Origin: an uncultured Peptococcaceae bacterium
GTDB taxonomy: Bacteria; Bacillota; Peptococcia; Peptococcales; Peptococcaceae
Direction: 5' to 3'
Assembly: GCA_902496505.1 (NCBI GenBank)
Contig: CABVBB010000118.1
Span: 1 to 6,804 of the forward strand
Length of the DNA: 6,804 nucleotides
Shown here: one piece after another, positions 6,366 through 6,804 of the stretch
Layout: each line of letters begins with the position of its first letter
Position numbering within the stretch: position 1 is the first letter of the stretch
The notes under the pieces: generated by a model
Told to the model about the DNA's origin: nothing
The model's database searches: none
What the model saw: only the letters and a program-made list of their open reading frames with translations
Made by a program: the position numbers and the translations under genes

Positions 6366-6395
6366 AGTATACCATAAATGAACCCCCGCACACAA
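6366..6395 (-). promoter_or_regulatory. Possible extended -10 promoter for the paralogue/VanW operon
   Basis: On the minus strand TGG precedes TATACT (6371-6366), an extended -10; TTGTGT (6395-6390) 18 bases upstream is a poor -35. Transcription would start near 6358-6360, leaving only about 13-15 leader bases and cutting into the ribosome site. The call is tentative for that reason. Confidence 0.4.
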
Positions 6396-6427
6396 AAAAA
6401 GAGCAAGACCCCAAAAAGATCCTGCTC
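6394..6427 (-). terminator. Minus-strand intrinsic terminator upstream of the paralogue operon
   Basis: On the minus strand GAGCAGGATC (6427-6418) pairs over ten positions with GGTCTTGCTC (6410-6401), including two G-U pairs, with a 7-base loop, and is followed by seven T (6400-6394). The two wobbles become mismatches on the plus strand and there is no T tract there, so it acts on leftward transcripts. It either ends a transcript arriving from beyond the right edge or attenuates transcription into the paralogue/VanW operon. Confidence 0.7.
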
Positions 6428-6453
6428 GAAAAAAATATGTTTTTTACCCACAA

Positions 6454-6494
6454 CGAACCACAGCCAAAGCGGCGAGGTTAGATGCAGCGCCCCA
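6454..6494 (+). repeat. Repeat block A, copy 1
   Basis: CGAACCAC, nine variable bases, then a 24-base stretch (6471-6494) beginning GGCGAGGTTAGATGCAGC that recurs without change in copy 2, 209 bases to the right. It shows no coding signal. Its GGCGAGGTT is the inverse complement of AACCTCGCC at 6613-6621. Confidence 0.9.
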
Positions 6495-6621
6495 TAAAAA
6501 AATATAGCAGACAGGTGTCCTCAGGCACTAAAGCCTGAGCAACCCACCCCTCACTAAGATTGACGTTTTTTATCCTCCAGAAAACCGTCGCACGAGACAC
6601 CTATATCAGAGCAACCTCGCC
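6471..6621 (+). other. Candidate structured unit 1 (possible RNA)
   Basis: The 151 bases can fold as a closed multibranch: outer stem GGCGAGGTT (6471-6479) with AACCTCGCC (6613-6621); inner stem AGGTGTC (6513-6519) with GACACCT (6596-6602), extended by ATAT pairing beyond a bulge; hairpin 6520-6539; and hairpin GACGTTTT (6563-6570) with AAAACCGTC (6581-6589). A further short hairpin ACACT/AGTGT (6624-6628 with 6644-6648) follows. No known RNA family is recognised. Strand is uncertain. Confidence 0.4.
6537..6555 (+). repeat. Repeat block B, copy 1 (GAGCAACCCACCCCTCACT)
   Basis: First of three related direct repeats of about 20 bases. It follows a perfect hairpin, CTCAGGC (6520-6526) with GCCTGAG (6533-6539), loop ACTAAA. 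The segment GGCAC/AAAGCC around this hairpin is echoed before copy 3. Confidence 0.7.
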
Positions 6622-6628
6622 TCACACT
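6609..6628 (+). repeat. Repeat block B, copy 2 (GAGCAACCTCGCC...)
   Basis: GAGCAACCTCGCCTCACACT. AACCTCGCC (6613-6621) can pair perfectly over nine bases either with block A copy 1 to its left (6471-6479) or with block A copy 2 to its right (6680-6688). Confidence 0.8.
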
Positions 6629-6662
6629 GTTCCAGCTGAAATTAGTGTTTCTACTCCCTCTT

Positions 6663-6703
6663 CGAACCACGGTCAGGACGGCGAGGTTAGATGCAGCGCC
6701 CCA
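6663..6703 (+). repeat. Repeat block A, copy 2
   Basis: Same organisation as copy 1: CGAACCAC (6663-6670), nine bases, and the identical 24-base stretch (6680-6703). A degenerate third version may begin near 6774 (GGGGTGGGTCGTGAGG), ending in GTGCCAC. GGCGAGGT pairs with ACCTCGCC at 6751-6758. Confidence 0.9.
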
Positions 6704-6758
6704 CAGAAGAGCGTGGGGTGTAGGCGCCAAAGTGGCACAAAGCCGGAGCGACCTCGCC
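6680..6758 (+). other. Candidate structured unit 2 (possible RNA)
   Basis: Shorter version of unit 1, 79 bases, with the same conserved ends (GGCGAGGT at 6680-6687, ACCTCGCC at 6751-6758) and a different interior: hairpin CGCCCCAC (6697-6704) with GTGGGGTG (6713-6720). A competing fold pairs 6697-6718 with 6757-6779 over about 22 positions with one bulged base and wobbles. The two folds exclude each other, as in a switch or a long palindrome that also hairpins locally. Confidence 0.4.
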
Positions 6759-6804
6759 CCACGCTTTTCTGGTGGGGTGGGTCGTGAGGATTTTGTGCCA
6801 CTTT
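6729..6804. repeat. Nested palindrome at the right edge
   Basis: Outer arms AAAGTGGCACAAA (6729-6741) and TTTGTGCCACTTT (6792-6804) are perfect 13-base inverse complements. Moving inward come equal 8-base unpaired tracts, GACC/GGTC (6750-6753, 6780-6783), CCCCAC/GTGGGG (6757-6762, 6772-6777) and a 9-base loop. The arm ends exactly at the window end and might continue. It could be a recombination or replication palindrome, an element end, or an RNA hairpin. Confidence 0.75.
6746..6765 (+). repeat. Repeat block B, copy 3 (GAGCGACCTCGCC...)
   Basis: GAGCGACCTCGCCCCACGCT, one base different from copy 2 over the first 13. The change A to G turns a U-A pair with block A into a U-G pair, which keeps pairing only if the plus strand is the RNA. 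Confidence 0.8.

Noticed and set aside
6655..6675. A tRNA T-arm-like GGTTCGAA on the minus strand
   Set aside because: The flanking bases do not form the 5-bp T stem and no acceptor, anticodon or D arm is found around it.
6478..6694. Integron attC sites, since block A contains GTTAGATGC (fits GTTRRRY and resembles class 1 cassette junctions)
   Set aside because: The left partners read GAGCAAC and GAGCGAC rather than RYYYAAC, the AGAT after GTT has no partner, and the stem is continuous where attC has an unpaired spacer between R and L boxes. The intervals are also too short for cassette genes. An integrase gene or an attC covariance-model hit outside the window would reopen this.
6560..6787. 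A 75-residue plus-strand open frame
   Set aside because: It runs across the palindromic repeats, has no good ribosome site, and its composition does not look like a protein.
6454..6804. A CRISPR array
   Set aside because: Repeat spacing is irregular (209 bases between block A copies; 72 and 137 between block B copies) and interiors are structured and of unequal length; no cas gene is present.
6729..6804. Terminal inverted repeats of an insertion sequence
   Set aside because: The 13-base arms enclose only 50 bases with no transposase, and no target-site duplication can be assessed because one arm ends at the window edge.

Overview
The window looks like the chromosome of a moderately GC-rich anaerobic Bacillota (Firmicutes) bacterium, perhaps a gut-type Clostridia or Negativicutes; this is inference. 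The reasons are strong GGAGG-type ribosome sites in front of almost every gene, sigma-A-like promoters, a permease/binding-protein fusion of the OpuC type, short ferredoxin and flavodoxin redox proteins, and a VanW-family protein. No phage or transposase gene is visible. The identities below come from motifs and remembered family patterns, not from a search.

Layout. (1) 1-2262, minus strand: a translationally coupled operon with a pyridoxamine-oxidase-like/2[4Fe-4S] ferredoxin protein, a fused ABC permease/substrate-binding protein of the betaine/choline/ergothioneine class, and its ATPase, cut by the window edge. (2) 2272-2407: a divergent regulatory region in which two sigma-A-like promoters on opposite strands share the same -10 bases, next to a small palindrome. 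(3) 2408-3468, plus strand: an HxlR-family regulator with a single N-terminal cysteine, an MGMT/ATL-like protein without the methyl-acceptor cysteine, and a two-helix membrane peptide, closed by a strong hairpin terminator. (4) 3517-4466, minus strand: a MarR regulator and a flavodoxin-like protein, coupled, with a clear promoter overlapped by a palindromic operator candidate. (5) 4546-6345, minus strand: two tandem paralogous membrane-anchored proteins of unknown function followed by a VanW-family protein. (6) 6352-6804: about 450 bases without a credible gene, holding a minus-strand terminator and a cluster of duplicated, strongly palindromic elements that runs off the window.

How the parts fit. 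Each regulator lies beside redox-type genes: HxlR is divergent to the flavin/iron-sulfur protein and transporter, and MarR is in an operon with the flavodoxin. This suggests control by redox state or a small reactive molecule (inference). The most unexplained parts are the palindromic repeat cluster at the right edge, the pairing of a flavin/ferredoxin protein with a quaternary-amine-type importer, and the duplicated unknown proteins ahead of VanW.
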